A DNA stretch of 38,008 bases from a virus, in IMG/VR virus record IMGVR_UViG_3300020183_006562, positions 1 through 38,008 of that record. The stretch is one strand, 5' to 3'. The translations under genes and the position numbers were made by a program. This document shows positions 13,454-22,516 of this stretch, one piece after another. The stretch's first letter is position 1, and every line of letters starts with the position of its first letter. Below the pieces are notes generated by a model that was given only the letters and a program-made list of their open reading frames with translations, searched no databases and was not told where the DNA came from.

Positions 13454-14748
13454 ACTCTATCCAACCAGTCAGCCACAAGAGGAAATAGTTTTTTATAATC
13501 TGTTCCGCGTCTGCGATCTAACTCTTCTAAATAAATTTTAAATTGTTTTTGTCTCACGAAGTTGGGCTCGGCTTCTTCCATCTCTTTGGCTATACCATTC
13601 ATATAAATTTTATATTGCTCTTTTACAGAATCTTTGTAGCCTGCAACCATGGGATCGAATATGTCGACAGCCTTTCTCAATCCCAAAGATAACACTTTGT
13701 CTCCAAATATACCCGGATACAGATAAGGTCTCCCCGGCATTTCTTTTTGATTACATTTCATCATACTCCAATAAACCTGTTTGGTTTTGCTCCACTCGTT
13801 GATACGTTCAGCCAATTCTGGCATGGTTTGAGCACTGAGCAGTGAGAATGCACTATTGATGTTGTTAGTAAAAACAGTATTGTGAACCATCCAATCAAAG
13901 TTTTTTTTGAATAGATCTAATTTTAATCCGTTCCTAATATATTCTGCCTGAGGGCCCCAACAATCGATACTGCCGACAACATTAATTTTGTCCAGCCGTT
14001 TTTGCTCTACTAATTTTTGCAATCTCAACATCCAAGTTTTAAAACGTTCATGTTCAAGTGTGAGATTAGAAAAAAAGACCAATGTCAAGTCGGGCAAAGT
14101 TTTCTGTTCCAAATATTCAACCATTCTATATGTTTCTTTTTGTAGGAATGGTTCTCCTCCCAGTATCATTAATTTGTGTAAATTTTGTATATTGTTTTCA
14201 AACCATACAAACAATTTACCTGTGGCCTCCTCAATTCGATCATACAATTTAAAATTGTCACCTATTCTAACACCTTGTTGATCAAATAAACCAAAACGTT
14301 TTTCTTCAGCGTCGATACTAGAACTAAAATGTGCAGCACAATAGATACATTTAAGATTACAGGTATTGCCCCAGTATACTTCTAATTGTCTAGGAGTAAC
14401 TAAAACAGCATTTAGATCTGTATCCAACTCTGGAGGAGCAGTGGTACCTTCTAAATTTAAATGTATCATCCTGTCACTAATTCCACCATAATCTTCAATA
14501 TGTTTACAGTGTTCACATCCTCGACCAGGCCATTTTCCCGCCAACATTTGTTGTCTGGCTAAAACTTTTGCAGGTAAATTATGAAAATTAAAATTATTTC
14601 CCTCCATCTCTATAGGATCAAATTGTACCCTGTGACAAGAAGCAGATGCACCTTCAGTCAAATAAATCGTGGAATGAGTCCATTTCAGCTGGCAGGGCAG
14701 TCCTTTCTTGATAGGGAAAGGCTTTGGTGGCTGCTGTGATATTCCCAT
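13450..14748 (-). CDS. Radical SAM protein with twitch-type layout
   Basis: C130-N-L-K-C134-I-Y-C137 is the CxxxCxxC cluster that holds the 4Fe-4S centre for reductive cleavage of S-adenosylmethionine. GGEP (198-200) is the SAM-binding motif. Two additional cysteines at 78 and 81 (GCEHC) with C38 may form an auxiliary site as in twitch or SPASM proteins. The substrate is unknown. Related phage proteins are often found close to other modification enzymes. The length of 432 aa is full-size. The gene is AT-rich and stands alone on the minus strand between two plus-strand core blocks, which suggests insertion. The ends overlap the convergent neighbour by four bases. Confidence 0.85.
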   Translation of the reverse strand: MGISQQPPKPFPIKKGLPCQLKWTHSTIYLTEGASASCHRVQFDPIEMEGNNFNFHNLPAKVLARQQMLAGKWPGRGCEHCKHIEDYGGISDRMIHLNLEGTTAPPELDTDLNAVLVTPRQLEVYWGNTCNLKCIYCAAHFSSSIDAEEKRFGLFDQQGVRIGDNFKLYDRIEEATGKLFVWFENNIQNLHKLMILGGEPFLQKETYRMVEYLEQKTLPDLTLVFFSNLTLEHERFKTWMLRLQKLVEQKRLDKINVVGSIDCWGPQAEYIRNGLKLDLFKKNFDWMVHNTVFTNNINSAFSLLSAQTMPELAERINEWSKTKQVYWSMMKCNQKEMPGRPYLYPGIFGDKVLSLGLRKAVDIFDPMVAGYKDSVKEQYKIYMNGIAKEMEEAEPNFVRQKQFKIYLEELDRRRGTDYKKLFPLVADWLDRV

Positions 14749-14777
14749 TTGATCTAATCTCGTTTTTATAGTATAAT
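14749..14777 (+). promoter_or_regulatory. Sigma70-like promoter for the exonuclease gene
   Basis: TTGATC (14749-14754) and TATAAT (14772-14777) are separated by 17 bases. The expected +1 is at about 14784, next to the second in-frame ATG (14785) of the exonuclease gene, so an early, nearly leaderless transcript is predicted. Confidence 0.6.
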
Positions 14778-14778
14778 T

Positions 14779-15489
14779 ATGCTAATGAAATTCAATGACA
14801 GTATCCTCCTGGACAAAGGCATAGCCTACGTGGCCCGATACCCTTACAATGAATTAAGTCGTGCATCTCCAGAGGGCAAGAGGCACTATGTCACCCCAGA
14901 TGGACGCACGGTGCCATCCGTGACCACGATACTGAGCCAGACCAAGGACATGACTCATCTCAATGCATGGAAGAAACGAGTGGGAGAGCAAGAGGCACAG
15001 AGGATCGCCACAGAATCAGCCAACATAGGCACCGTGATGCATCGCAGTCTTGAAAAACATGTCAAAGGCGAAGCTCGCGTGCCCGGTTCCAATCTCATAC
15101 AGCAACAGGCCCATGCCATGGCCAATGTGATCATTGAGAACGGCTTGAGGGACGTCAGCGAGGTTTGGGGATCAGAGATCAATCTCTACTATCCCGAACT
15201 GTATGCTGGAACCACGGACTTGATAGGAGTGTACAAAGGTGCCCCCGCCATAATGGATTTCAAACAGGCCCGCAAATTGAAAAAGGCGGAGTGGGTGCAA
15301 GATTACTATCTGCAGTTGGTGGCCTATGCGGAGGCACACAATAAACTATTTGGCACACACATACGCAATGGCAGGGTCTTTATCTGCACACAAAACAATG
15401 AATTCCAGACTTTTGACATAGACAATTACGATCACTGGTTGGGCAAGTGGTTCGATAGGGTAGAGCAATATTACAAGTCCATCCTATAA
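14779..15489 (+). CDS. PD-(D/E)XK exonuclease (RecB/Cas4-like)
   Basis: The motifs of the RecB-type nuclease family appear in order: GTVMH with H88 (motif with the conserved His), a likely glutamate at E133 (SEINLY), AGTTDLIG with D147, MDFKQ with D160 and K162, and YLQLVAYAEA with Q179 and Y183. The length of 236 aa is typical for phage exonucleases of this class, which degrade DNA ends during host takeover, recombination or replication. The nearby sigma70-like promoter points to early transcription, in contrast to the late genes around. The second ATG at 14785 may be the real start, giving MKFNDSILLDKG. Confidence 0.88.
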   Translation: MLMKFNDSILLDKGIAYVARYPYNELSRASPEGKRHYVTPDGRTVPSVTTILSQTKDMTHLNAWKKRVGEQEAQRIATESANIGTVMHRSLEKHVKGEARVPGSNLIQQQAHAMANVIIENGLRDVSEVWGSEINLYYPELYAGTTDLIGVYKGAPAIMDFKQARKLKKAEWVQDYYLQLVAYAEAHNKLFGTHIRNGRVFICTQNNEFQTFDIDNYDHWLGKWFDRVEQYYKSIL

Positions 15490-15490
15490 C

Positions 15491-15498
15491 ATAAATAC
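15491..15498 (+). promoter_or_regulatory. T4-type late promoter for the tail fibre gene
   Basis: ATAAATAC is followed by about 24 bases that include TTTTAGGAG before the GTG at 15523. This is a conventional late leader. Confidence 0.65.
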
Positions 15499-15522
15499 TG
15501 TAAATTTTAGGAGCGATTCACA

Positions 15523-17130
15523 GTGCCCATAGTGCAAATATCAAGAATACAGCATAGGCGTGGCAGAGCCACGGATCTGCCTCAGCTGGCGGCCGGCGAG
15601 CTAGGCTGGGTCATAGACGAGCAGCGATTGTACATCGGCAATGGCACAGTGGCGGACGGTGCTCCAGCCGTGGGCAACACGGAAATTCTTACCGCGAACA
15701 GCACATCATTTTCCGATGCCGTGGCTTATGTCTACAAAGGATATCTGGGAGACGCCACCCCAATAATCACAGGAGATGGCATTGATGTAGTAAGGTCCCT
15801 GCAAGAAAGATTGGATGATTACGTCTCTGTCAAAGCATTTGGGGCAGTGGGAAATGGCAGTGCCAATGACACAGCAGCGATTCAAAGAGCACTGAACGAA
15901 TTATACTGCGACACTGACAGAACTGATGTGAGATCTAGAAGATTGCTATTTTTTCCGGCCGGACAATACAACATAGTTGGACCAATATACATTCCACCAC
16001 ACGCTCAGTTAGCAGGCGAAGGCTCTGACAAGACGGTGATCTATCAATCGGGTGGTAACTCTGCCGTGGTCAAGATGCAGGACAGTCTGAAACAACAGGG
16101 AGTCAACATAGGAAACTCCAGCGCCACAGTGCCCACAAACATCAACATTGAAAATATCACGTTCAAAAATGGAGAGGCCTATGCGGGCTTTGAGATAGAG
16201 CGAGCATCCAACATCAGATTCAATAATTGCAAGTTTCAAGGCACTTATGCAGCGGGTGGTGCAGATGTTGCCAACAGCAAAGGAGTCACGGTGATCAGCA
16301 CCACTTCGTTGCCTTGTTCTAACGTGGCTTTTGACAGCTGCCAGTTCACCAAGTTCGCAAGATTGGTTGATTTCAGCTATGACGCGACCAGTGTAAAATT
16401 CATCAACTGTGATTTCTCTATAGGTTATTACGGTGTGATCATAGGAGAACAATTGGACGGTTCGACGAATGGTCTTACTTTAGGTCCTAAAGATGTCAAG
16501 ATATTGTCCAGTCAATTCGCCAACATTAAAACCAATGCCATATTGGTCAAGGGATCCAGCGTTGGAGCAGACGTCGGAGTGGGAGAAGTTGGAAATATCG
16601 TCAGCTTCAATAATTTTTTCGCCAGCACCGTGGGAACCAATAATGAAGGCGTCAACAGCCTTAACACCTATCCTGCCATTCAATTTGACACCGATGAGTG
16701 CGTGAGCGAATTGGATTATTTTGAACTTTCCCAAAAAAGGAGTACCGCATTCAAACCAATAGCAGAAGTTCAAGGGATCGGTATCAACAGCAGACAGATT
16801 AAGCAGATCACATTGGCCGATGGCAATACTTCAGCGATCACCACAGGCATCACACTGCCGGCACTTGAGGGGAAATCCATACGTATAGAATACAAGATCG
16901 AAAGAGGCGTACAATTTAGAGTGGGAGTATTGACCGTAAACGCTAGCACCAATTATGTTTCCTTCAATGATGACTTTGAAGAGAGCAACGGAGACATGGG
17001 AGTTGTGTTGACGGCTGTGATGGACAATTTAGACGCCACCGCTGGCAACGAATCAGTTACCATCAAATACACCACCACAGTGATCAGCGCCGATGCCACA
17101 ATGGATTATAGAGTTATTGAAATAGTCTAA
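15523..17130 (+). CDS. Tail fibre/spike with beta-helix (pectate-lyase superfamily) domain
   Basis: The start is GTG with TAGGAG upstream. Residues 1-50 (QISRIQHRRGRATDLPQLAA, then GELGWVIDEQRLYIGNG) are the N-terminal attachment module found on phage tail fibres and the Mtd-type receptor-binding proteins. From about residue 100, VSVKAFGAVGNGSANDTAAI followed by QRALNEL is the hallmark of the pectate-lyase superfamily beta-helix. Repeated rungs such as NIRFNNCKFQG, NVAFDSCQFTK and SVKFINCDFSI follow. The C-terminal 150 residues are likely a trimerising receptor-binding region. The protein probably binds and perhaps cleaves surface glycan. The enzymatic residues are not obvious. Confidence 0.85.
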   Translation: MPIVQISRIQHRRGRATDLPQLAAGELGWVIDEQRLYIGNGTVADGAPAVGNTEILTANSTSFSDAVAYVYKGYLGDATPIITGDGIDVVRSLQERLDDYVSVKAFGAVGNGSANDTAAIQRALNELYCDTDRTDVRSRRLLFFPAGQYNIVGPIYIPPHAQLAGEGSDKTVIYQSGGNSAVVKMQDSLKQQGVNIGNSSATVPTNINIENITFKNGEAYAGFEIERASNIRFNNCKFQGTYAAGGADVANSKGVTVISTTSLPCSNVAFDSCQFTKFARLVDFSYDATSVKFINCDFSIGYYGVIIGEQLDGSTNGLTLGPKDVKILSSQFANIKTNAILVKGSSVGADVGVGEVGNIVSFNNFFASTVGTNNEGVNSLNTYPAIQFDTDECVSELDYFELSQKRSTAFKPIAEVQGIGINSRQIKQITLADGNTSAITTGITLPALEGKSIRIEYKIERGVQFRVGVLTVNASTNYVSFNDDFEESNGDMGVVLTAVMDNLDATAGNESVTIKYTTTVISADATMDYRVIEIV

Positions 17131-17214
17131 TTCTTATCAAAAAAATAATAGATCTTTTCAGAAAAATACCTTTTGGATTACCGCACGTTGCATTTTTAAT
17201 TTATTTCTTACCAA

Positions 17215-17243
17215 TAGACAACAAGACCTTTTGGCTGTATAAT
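17215..17243 (+). promoter_or_regulatory. Sigma70-like promoter upstream of nrdA
   Basis: TAGACA (17215-17220) and TATAAT (17238-17243) are separated by 17 bases. The leader to the ATG at 17290 is about 40 bases. The 159-base gap between the tail fibre and nrdA genes is otherwise AT-rich and shows no other feature. Confidence 0.6.
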
Positions 17244-17289
17244 CAAGAAATAATTCAATTAACACATTAATAAATTTTTTTAGCTAAAT

Positions 17290-19692
17290 ATGCGTAGTCA
17301 AACAATAGCAAAATCAGACACAAAAACAAAAACAGTCATGCCAGGCACCACAACCACTATCAGAGTCAAGAAGAGAGACGGTCGACTGGAGCCATTGGAC
17401 ATCAACAAGATACATTTTGTCGTGGAGGAGGCCTGTGAGAACTTGCCCGGCGTGTCAGCTTCACAGATCGAGATGAACGCAAACATACAGTTCTATGATG
17501 GCATGAGCTCCAAGGACATACAACACATACTGGTCAGGTCAGCCAATGATCTCATCAGCCTGGAAAGCCCCAATTACCAGTACGCGGCCTCCAGATTGCT
17601 GAGCTATGACATACGCAAGGAGGCGCATGGCCAGTACGAGTACACCCCATTGCTGAAATTGATACTGAGGAACATAAGACTGGGAGTGTATGACAAGGCC
17701 ATCGTGGACAAGTATAACATGACAGAGATCAAGAAGCTCAACACATGGATAAGGAGAGACAGGGATCTCAACTTCACCTATGCTGGATTGAGGCAGATAG
17801 TGGACAAATATCTGGTGCAGGACAGGAGCTCGGGCCAGTTGTATGAGACACCACAAGACATGTACATGATGATTGCAGCCACCCTGTTCGCCAACTACCC
17901 AAAAAACCGAAGGATGACCTATGTCAAAAGATACTACGACGCTATATCAACGCACAAGATCAATATTCCAACACCTGTCATGGCGGGCGTTAGAACTCCT
18001 ATCCGTCAGTTTGCTAGCTGCGTGCTTGTTGACAGCGATGACACTCTCCCTAGCATTTTCAGCAGCGACATGGCTATTGGTTACTATGTGGCGAGGCGCG
18101 CGGGCATTGGCATCAATGCTGGCAGGATCAGGGGCATCAACTCCAAGATAAGAGGTGGCGAGGTACAGCACACAGGAGTGATCCCGTTCCTCAAAAAATT
18201 CGAGAGCACCGTTAGATGCTGCACGCAGAACGGAGTGAGGGGTGGCAACGCCACTGTGCATTTCCCCATCTGGCACTCGGAGATAGAAGACATAATGGTG
18301 TTGAAGAACAACAAGGGCACAGAGGACAATCGAGTGAGGAGAATGGACTACAGCATACAGATCAGCAAATTGTTCTATGAAAGATTTATTAGAGAGCAAA
18401 ACATCACATTATTCTCACCACATGACGTGCCCGGACTCTATGACGCATTTGGCACGGATGACTTCGACGAATTGTACGAGAAATTTGAACAAGATGAAAG
18501 TATTCCCAAGAAGACCATACCAGCACAGGAACTGTTCTTTGATCTGCTGAAGGAGCGAGCAGAGACGGGAAGGATATATCTAATGAATTTGGATCACTGC
18601 AACTCTCACTCGTCGTTCAAAGACAAGGTCTACATGAGCAATCTCTGCCAGGAGATCACGCTGCCCACAAGGCCCATACAGCACATAGATGATCACAATG
18701 GCGAGATCGCACTGTGCATATTGAGTGCCATCAACGTGGGAGCCATAAATGATCTCAGTGAACTGGAATCCGTGTGCGATCTGGCTGTCAGAGCGCTGGA
18801 TGAGGTGATAGATTATCAGGACTACCCTGTGAAAGCTGCAGAAGTGAGCACCAGGGCAAGGCGTTCCTTGGGCATAGGCTACATCGGATTGGCGCATTAC
18901 CTCGCCAAGCTGGACCTAAAATATGACAATCCCAAGGCATGGGAAGCGGTGGACAGGCTATCAGAAGCATTCCAATACTATCTGTTGCGAGCCAGTTGCA
19001 CTTTGGCGGAGGAAAAAGGCAAATGTGCGGGGTTCGACAAGACCAAATATGCAGACGGACAGTTGCCCATCGATCACTACAAGAAAGAAATCGACGAGAT
19101 AGTGCCGCACAAGACGAGGATGGCCTGGGAGTCGCTGAGGAAAGATATTGCCAAATTTGGATTGAGGCACAGCACATTGTCAGCACAGATGCCATCAGAA
19201 AGTTCAAGCGTGGTCAGCAACGAGACCAATGGAATAGAGCCTCCACGCGCCATACTCAGCGTGAAGAAGAGCAAGAAGGGACCACTGAAACAGATAGTTC
19301 CTGGCTACCCAAAATTAAAAAATTCATATACCCTGCTGTGGGAGCAGAAGAGCAATGAAGGTTATATCAAGATCGTGGCCATGATGCAGAAGTATTTCGA
19401 CCAGGCCATATCCGGCAACTGGAGCTACAATCCTCTCAACTATGACAACAACGAAGTGCCACTGAGCGTTATGGCCACCGACATGCTGACCGCATACAAG
19501 TATGGATGGAAGACATCCTATTACCAGAACACCTATGACTTCAAGGGCGAGGAGGAGGACCTGCAGCCATCGGGCATAGATCCCATAGACGTCAAGCAGG
19601 ACGGGGAGGACGTCGAGCTGCAATTGGTCAATGGTGACGCGAAAATAACGCAGGCAGTTGAGGATGATGACTGCGAGGCCTGTAAGATATAA
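17290..19692 (+). CDS. nrdA: Ribonucleoside-diphosphate reductase alpha subunit, class Ia
   Basis: The enzyme reduces ribonucleoside diphosphates to deoxy forms, supplying DNA precursors. An N-terminal ATP-cone (KRDGRLEPLDINKIHFVVEE, about 28-47) is present for allosteric control. The catalytic cysteines are C244 (FASCVLV), C453 in NLCQE with N451 and E455, and C476 (IALCILS). The C-terminal pair is in CEACKI, the swinging arm that is re-reduced by thioredoxin or glutaredoxin. The length of 800 aa is within the class Ia range. It is followed by nrdB, 41 bases downstream, with a separate promoter. All motifs expected for a working enzyme are present. Confidence 0.97.
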   Translation: MRSQTIAKSDTKTKTVMPGTTTTIRVKKRDGRLEPLDINKIHFVVEEACENLPGVSASQIEMNANIQFYDGMSSKDIQHILVRSANDLISLESPNYQYAASRLLSYDIRKEAHGQYEYTPLLKLILRNIRLGVYDKAIVDKYNMTEIKKLNTWIRRDRDLNFTYAGLRQIVDKYLVQDRSSGQLYETPQDMYMMIAATLFANYPKNRRMTYVKRYYDAISTHKINIPTPVMAGVRTPIRQFASCVLVDSDDTLPSIFSSDMAIGYYVARRAGIGINAGRIRGINSKIRGGEVQHTGVIPFLKKFESTVRCCTQNGVRGGNATVHFPIWHSEIEDIMVLKNNKGTEDNRVRRMDYSIQISKLFYERFIREQNITLFSPHDVPGLYDAFGTDDFDELYEKFEQDESIPKKTIPAQELFFDLLKERAETGRIYLMNLDHCNSHSSFKDKVYMSNLCQEITLPTRPIQHIDDHNGEIALCILSAINVGAINDLSELESVCDLAVRALDEVIDYQDYPVKAAEVSTRARRSLGIGYIGLAHYLAKLDLKYDNPKAWEAVDRLSEAFQYYLLRASCTLAEEKGKCAGFDKTKYADGQLPIDHYKKEIDEIVPHKTRMAWESLRKDIAKFGLRHSTLSAQMPSESSSVVSNETNGIEPPRAILSVKKSKKGPLKQIVPGYPKLKNSYTLLWEQKSNEGYIKIVAMMQKYFDQAISGNWSYNPLNYDNNEVPLSVMATDMLTAYKYGWKTSYYQNTYDFKGEEEDLQPSGIDPIDVKQDGEDVELQLVNGDAKITQAVEDDDCEACKI

Positions 19693-19693
19693 A

Positions 19694-19721
19694 TTGACAA
19701 AATAATTAAATATAGTACAAT
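19694..19721 (+). promoter_or_regulatory. Sigma70-like promoter for nrdB
   Basis: TTGACA (19694-19699) and TACAAT (19716-19721) are 16 bases apart, with a predicted +1 about six bases before the ATG at 19734. It lies entirely between nrdA and nrdB, so nrdB can be transcribed alone. Confidence 0.65.
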
Positions 19722-19733
19722 TTTTTTAATACT

Positions 19734-20834
19734 ATGACCAAAACTGTTTTCAATAGAAACGAAGTGGACTGGAGCAACGAGCCCATGTTCTTTGGGGAGG
19801 ACCAATCCGTGCAGAGATATGACGTGTTCAAGCACCCGCAGTTCGACAAGCTGAACCAGACCATGCTGGGCTATTTCTGGAGGCCGGAAGAAGTCAGCCT
19901 GCAGAAGGATCGATCCGACTATGCCAACTTCAGGCCGGAGCAGAAACACATTTTCACATCAAATCTAAAATATCAGACCTTGCTGGACTCGGTGCAGGGC
20001 CGCGGACCATGCCTGAACTTCCTGCCCTACTGCAGCAACCCCGAACTGGAAGGCTGCATTGTGACCTGGGATTTCTTCGAGACCATACACAGCAGGGCCT
20101 ACACGCACATCATGAAGAACGTATATGCCGATCCATCTGAGGTTTTCGACACCATACTCAATGACAAGGAGATATTGAAACGGGCAGTGTCGGTCACAGA
20201 GAACTATGACTCATTTGGAGAGATGGCACTGCAATACACAGTCAATGGCAAGGGTGACGTGGACGAGTTGAAGAAACAATTATATCTCGCCATGATCAAT
20301 GTGAACCTGTTGGAAGGTCTGCGATTCTACGTATCATTCGCCTGCACGTTCGCTTTTGGAGAACTGAAACTGATGGAGGGCTCCGCCAAGATTCTTTCGC
20401 TGATCGCCAGAGACGAGGCCACGCATCTTAATCTCACCACACACGTGATCAAGGCCTGGCAAAAAGGAGATGACCGAGACATGACGCGAGTGATGAAAGG
20501 CCAGGACAAGAAAGTGATCGACATGTTCCACAAGTGCGTGGAGGAAGAAAAGGCCTGGGCCAAGCATCTGTTCCGCGATGGTTCCATCATAGGATTGAAT
20601 GAAAAATTGCTGGGACAGTATGTGGAATACATAGCCAACAAGAGATTGAAAGCGTTGGGATTCGACCCAGAATTTGACATACCCGGCAACCAGAACCCGC
20701 TGCCATGGACGCAGCATTGGCTGAGCAGCAGGGGAATGCAGGTGGCCCCACAGGAAACCGAAGTGGAGAGCTACATCGTGGGTGGCATCAAGCAGGACGT
20801 CAAGAAAGACGCGTTCAAGAAATTTAAGTTATAA
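19734..20834 (+). CDS. nrdB: Ribonucleoside-diphosphate reductase beta subunit, class Ia
   Basis: This is the diiron and tyrosyl-radical subunit that works with NrdA. The metal ligands can be read: D85, E116 and H119 (FFETIHSRAYTHI), E194 (LLEGLRFYV), E228 and H231 (RDEATHLNL). The radical tyrosine is Y123 in SRAY. The C terminus KKFKL resembles the hydrophobic tail that docks on NrdA. The length of 366 aa is normal. A short predicted leader and AT-rich promoter precede it. It is followed by the PAAR gene, whose late promoter lies 20 bases downstream of the stop, so the transition is from early nucleotide metabolism to late structural genes. Confidence 0.97.
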   Translation: MTKTVFNRNEVDWSNEPMFFGEDQSVQRYDVFKHPQFDKLNQTMLGYFWRPEEVSLQKDRSDYANFRPEQKHIFTSNLKYQTLLDSVQGRGPCLNFLPYCSNPELEGCIVTWDFFETIHSRAYTHIMKNVYADPSEVFDTILNDKEILKRAVSVTENYDSFGEMALQYTVNGKGDVDELKKQLYLAMINVNLLEGLRFYVSFACTFAFGELKLMEGSAKILSLIARDEATHLNLTTHVIKAWQKGDDRDMTRVMKGQDKKVIDMFHKCVEEEKAWAKHLFRDGSIIGLNEKLLGQYVEYIANKRLKALGFDPEFDIPGNQNPLPWTQHWLSSRGMQVAPQETEVESYIVGGIKQDVKKDAFKKFKL

Positions 20835-20853
20835 CAGCACATTATTACAGGCC

Positions 20854-20861
20854 ATAAATAC
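20854..20861 (+). promoter_or_regulatory. T4-type late promoter before the PAAR gene
   Basis: ATAAATAC is followed by TGGC and the ATG at 20866, placing the predicted +1 on the start codon. No Shine-Dalgarno sequence is seen. Confidence 0.6.
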
Positions 20862-20865
20862 TGGC

Positions 20866-21153
20866 ATGCCAGCAGTAGCTAGAGTAGGAGACGCAGAAGC
20901 AATTCATTGCTCAAGGCCCAGGAGGGCACAAGGATTTGGTACGGTATTTGCCAACGGCATACGTATGAGTGGCGTCGGACATAAAAATACTGTGCACCTT
21001 CTACCGTGTGGCAGAAGATGTTGCCCCCACACAGCTTCTCTTCGCAGAGGATCTCCAAATGTCTATGCGGAGGGCATAGCCATTGGCAGGGTTGGTGACC
21101 CTACCTGCACTCGTGTGATACAGGGTTCGGAAAATGTTTTTGCGAACGGTTAG
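20866..21153 (+). CDS. PAAR-motif spike-tip protein (95 aa)
   Basis: MPAVARVGD opens the protein, and the repeated elements TVFANGIRMSGVGHKN and NVYAEGIAIGRVGDPT are PAAR-type beta repeats. C and H residues (IHC, LPCGRRCCPHTA, PTC) are placed to bind one zinc at the tip. PAAR proteins cap the tail-spike of contractile tails (gp5.4 in T4) and help pierce the outer membrane. An upstream in-frame extension of 28 residues would overlap nrdB and is rejected in favour of the ATG next to the late promoter. It is followed by a large probable baseplate gene after two bases. Confidence 0.85.
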   Translation: MPAVARVGDAEAIHCSRPRRAQGFGTVFANGIRMSGVGHKNTVHLLPCGRRCCPHTASLRRGSPNVYAEGIAIGRVGDPTCTRVIQGSENVFANG

Positions 21154-21155
21154 TC

Positions 21156-22514
21156 ATGCCTGTCAATAAAGGACTTACATCGATCACCACAACCCAGCCA
21201 AATTTCACCAATAAATTAGTGCAGGACAACATAGATGCGGCCAATATTGGCTTCGCGACAAAGAACAAATCTTTATCAAAGAAATTAGATCAAAGCACCG
21301 TGTTGACAGATACTCAGAAAGATTCTGCCAAGGCCTCTATGAACGTGCTGCCATACCTCAGCGTTGGCAGGTACCTTGAGGACCTGGAGGTCCACACATC
21401 AAATATAATTGCCGGCACTCTGTTTCCTGCGGAGACAATACCCGTGACTGGCACAGTGGAGTCGATTGGAGGGTCTGGTGGAGCCAGCTTGCAAATTTTG
21501 GATTCAACAGGAGCAGAGTTGAAGGTGATTCATGGCAATGATCCCACGGCCACACAACAGGTGACTCTGCAATCGGACAGCCATTCAAACAACAACCCCT
21601 TGACATTTTTGGAATACCTTGGAGAGGTGCAGGCAATACAAGACCTACACAGGACGTTATACGGCACCGATGCAAGCACTAGCGGGAAAGGAGTGGACGA
21701 TTTCTTTGGCACGCTGAGGGGCATCACTAATGATCATTTAGTCAATGTCAAAAGTTCTCTACAAACCATCACGGCAGCTTCCTTAGGCGCAGACACGGCC
21801 TATCAAACCGCCACGCAAAATCTCATTGATTTCGTCGATTCACTGGAGGACAGCACCTATTATGACGAAAGCTCGTTCAACAGCCTTTTAAGCGCCTTTG
21901 AAGCTTCGGCAAACAATCTTGACTCCGCGCTGTCTGCGTCAGAATTTCAGGGGGTTAAGACCTCTTTGATAAACGCACAGCAAGAGATATCCCAAAAGAT
22001 TACAACTGAATACAGCAATCTAGTGTCGATCAAGTCATACAGCGATTCTCTCACACACATAATGTCCTACGCTGGACTAGCCACCAGCAACAAAATGAAT
22101 GACCTGATATCCAAGTCGGCAGAGAGCGATGTTTGGAAAGATTATTTTGATAACTACCAAACAAGACTAGGACAAATAAATCCATTGTTCGACATAGAGT
22201 CCGACAGCAGCGAAGAAGCACAGATCAATGCTGCGCTGAAAAGAAAAAATCTTCCCGACGTGGGCACTTATCTGGACACAGACTCTGTGGCCATTAAAGC
22301 TCTGAGAGACACGAGAATCAAAACTAGGCTGGGAGACAGCGGCAAGACCACAGAACAGATCATTCAAGAGAGCTGCGTGTTGTTAGGTATTAATATTAAC
22401 GGCAAAGATGTCTATGCGCAGAGCAAGAGTTTGTTAGCGAACATGGATAACCATGACAGAGAAATCGTGAAGCAAGAGATTTTATTGCACAGGCAGGCCA
22501 GCACCAATTCTTAA
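21156..22514 (+). CDS. Probable baseplate or tail structural protein (452 aa)
   Basis: The family is not recognised. The protein is mostly helical and Ser/Thr/Asn-rich, with a first part (TTTQPNFTNKLVQDNIDAAN) and a beta segment at about 88-130 (AGTLFPAETIPVTGTVESIG, then GGASLQILDS). Long helical stretches follow to the C terminus (QEILLHRQASTNS). It has one cysteine and no signal peptide. The position two bases after the PAAR gene indicates co-expression with the spike tip, so a baseplate or hub role is likely. It has no enzymatic motif. The gene ends three bases before the convergent PP-loop gene. Confidence 0.65.
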   Translation: MPVNKGLTSITTTQPNFTNKLVQDNIDAANIGFATKNKSLSKKLDQSTVLTDTQKDSAKASMNVLPYLSVGRYLEDLEVHTSNIIAGTLFPAETIPVTGTVESIGGSGGASLQILDSTGAELKVIHGNDPTATQQVTLQSDSHSNNNPLTFLEYLGEVQAIQDLHRTLYGTDASTSGKGVDDFFGTLRGITNDHLVNVKSSLQTITAASLGADTAYQTATQNLIDFVDSLEDSTYYDESSFNSLLSAFEASANNLDSALSASEFQGVKTSLINAQQEISQKITTEYSNLVSIKSYSDSLTHIMSYAGLATSNKMNDLISKSAESDVWKDYFDNYQTRLGQINPLFDIESDSSEEAQINAALKRKNLPDVGTYLDTDSVAIKALRDTRIKTRLGDSGKTTEQIIQESCVLLGININGKDVYAQSKSLLANMDNHDREIVKQEILLHRQASTNS

Positions 22515-22516
22515 GT

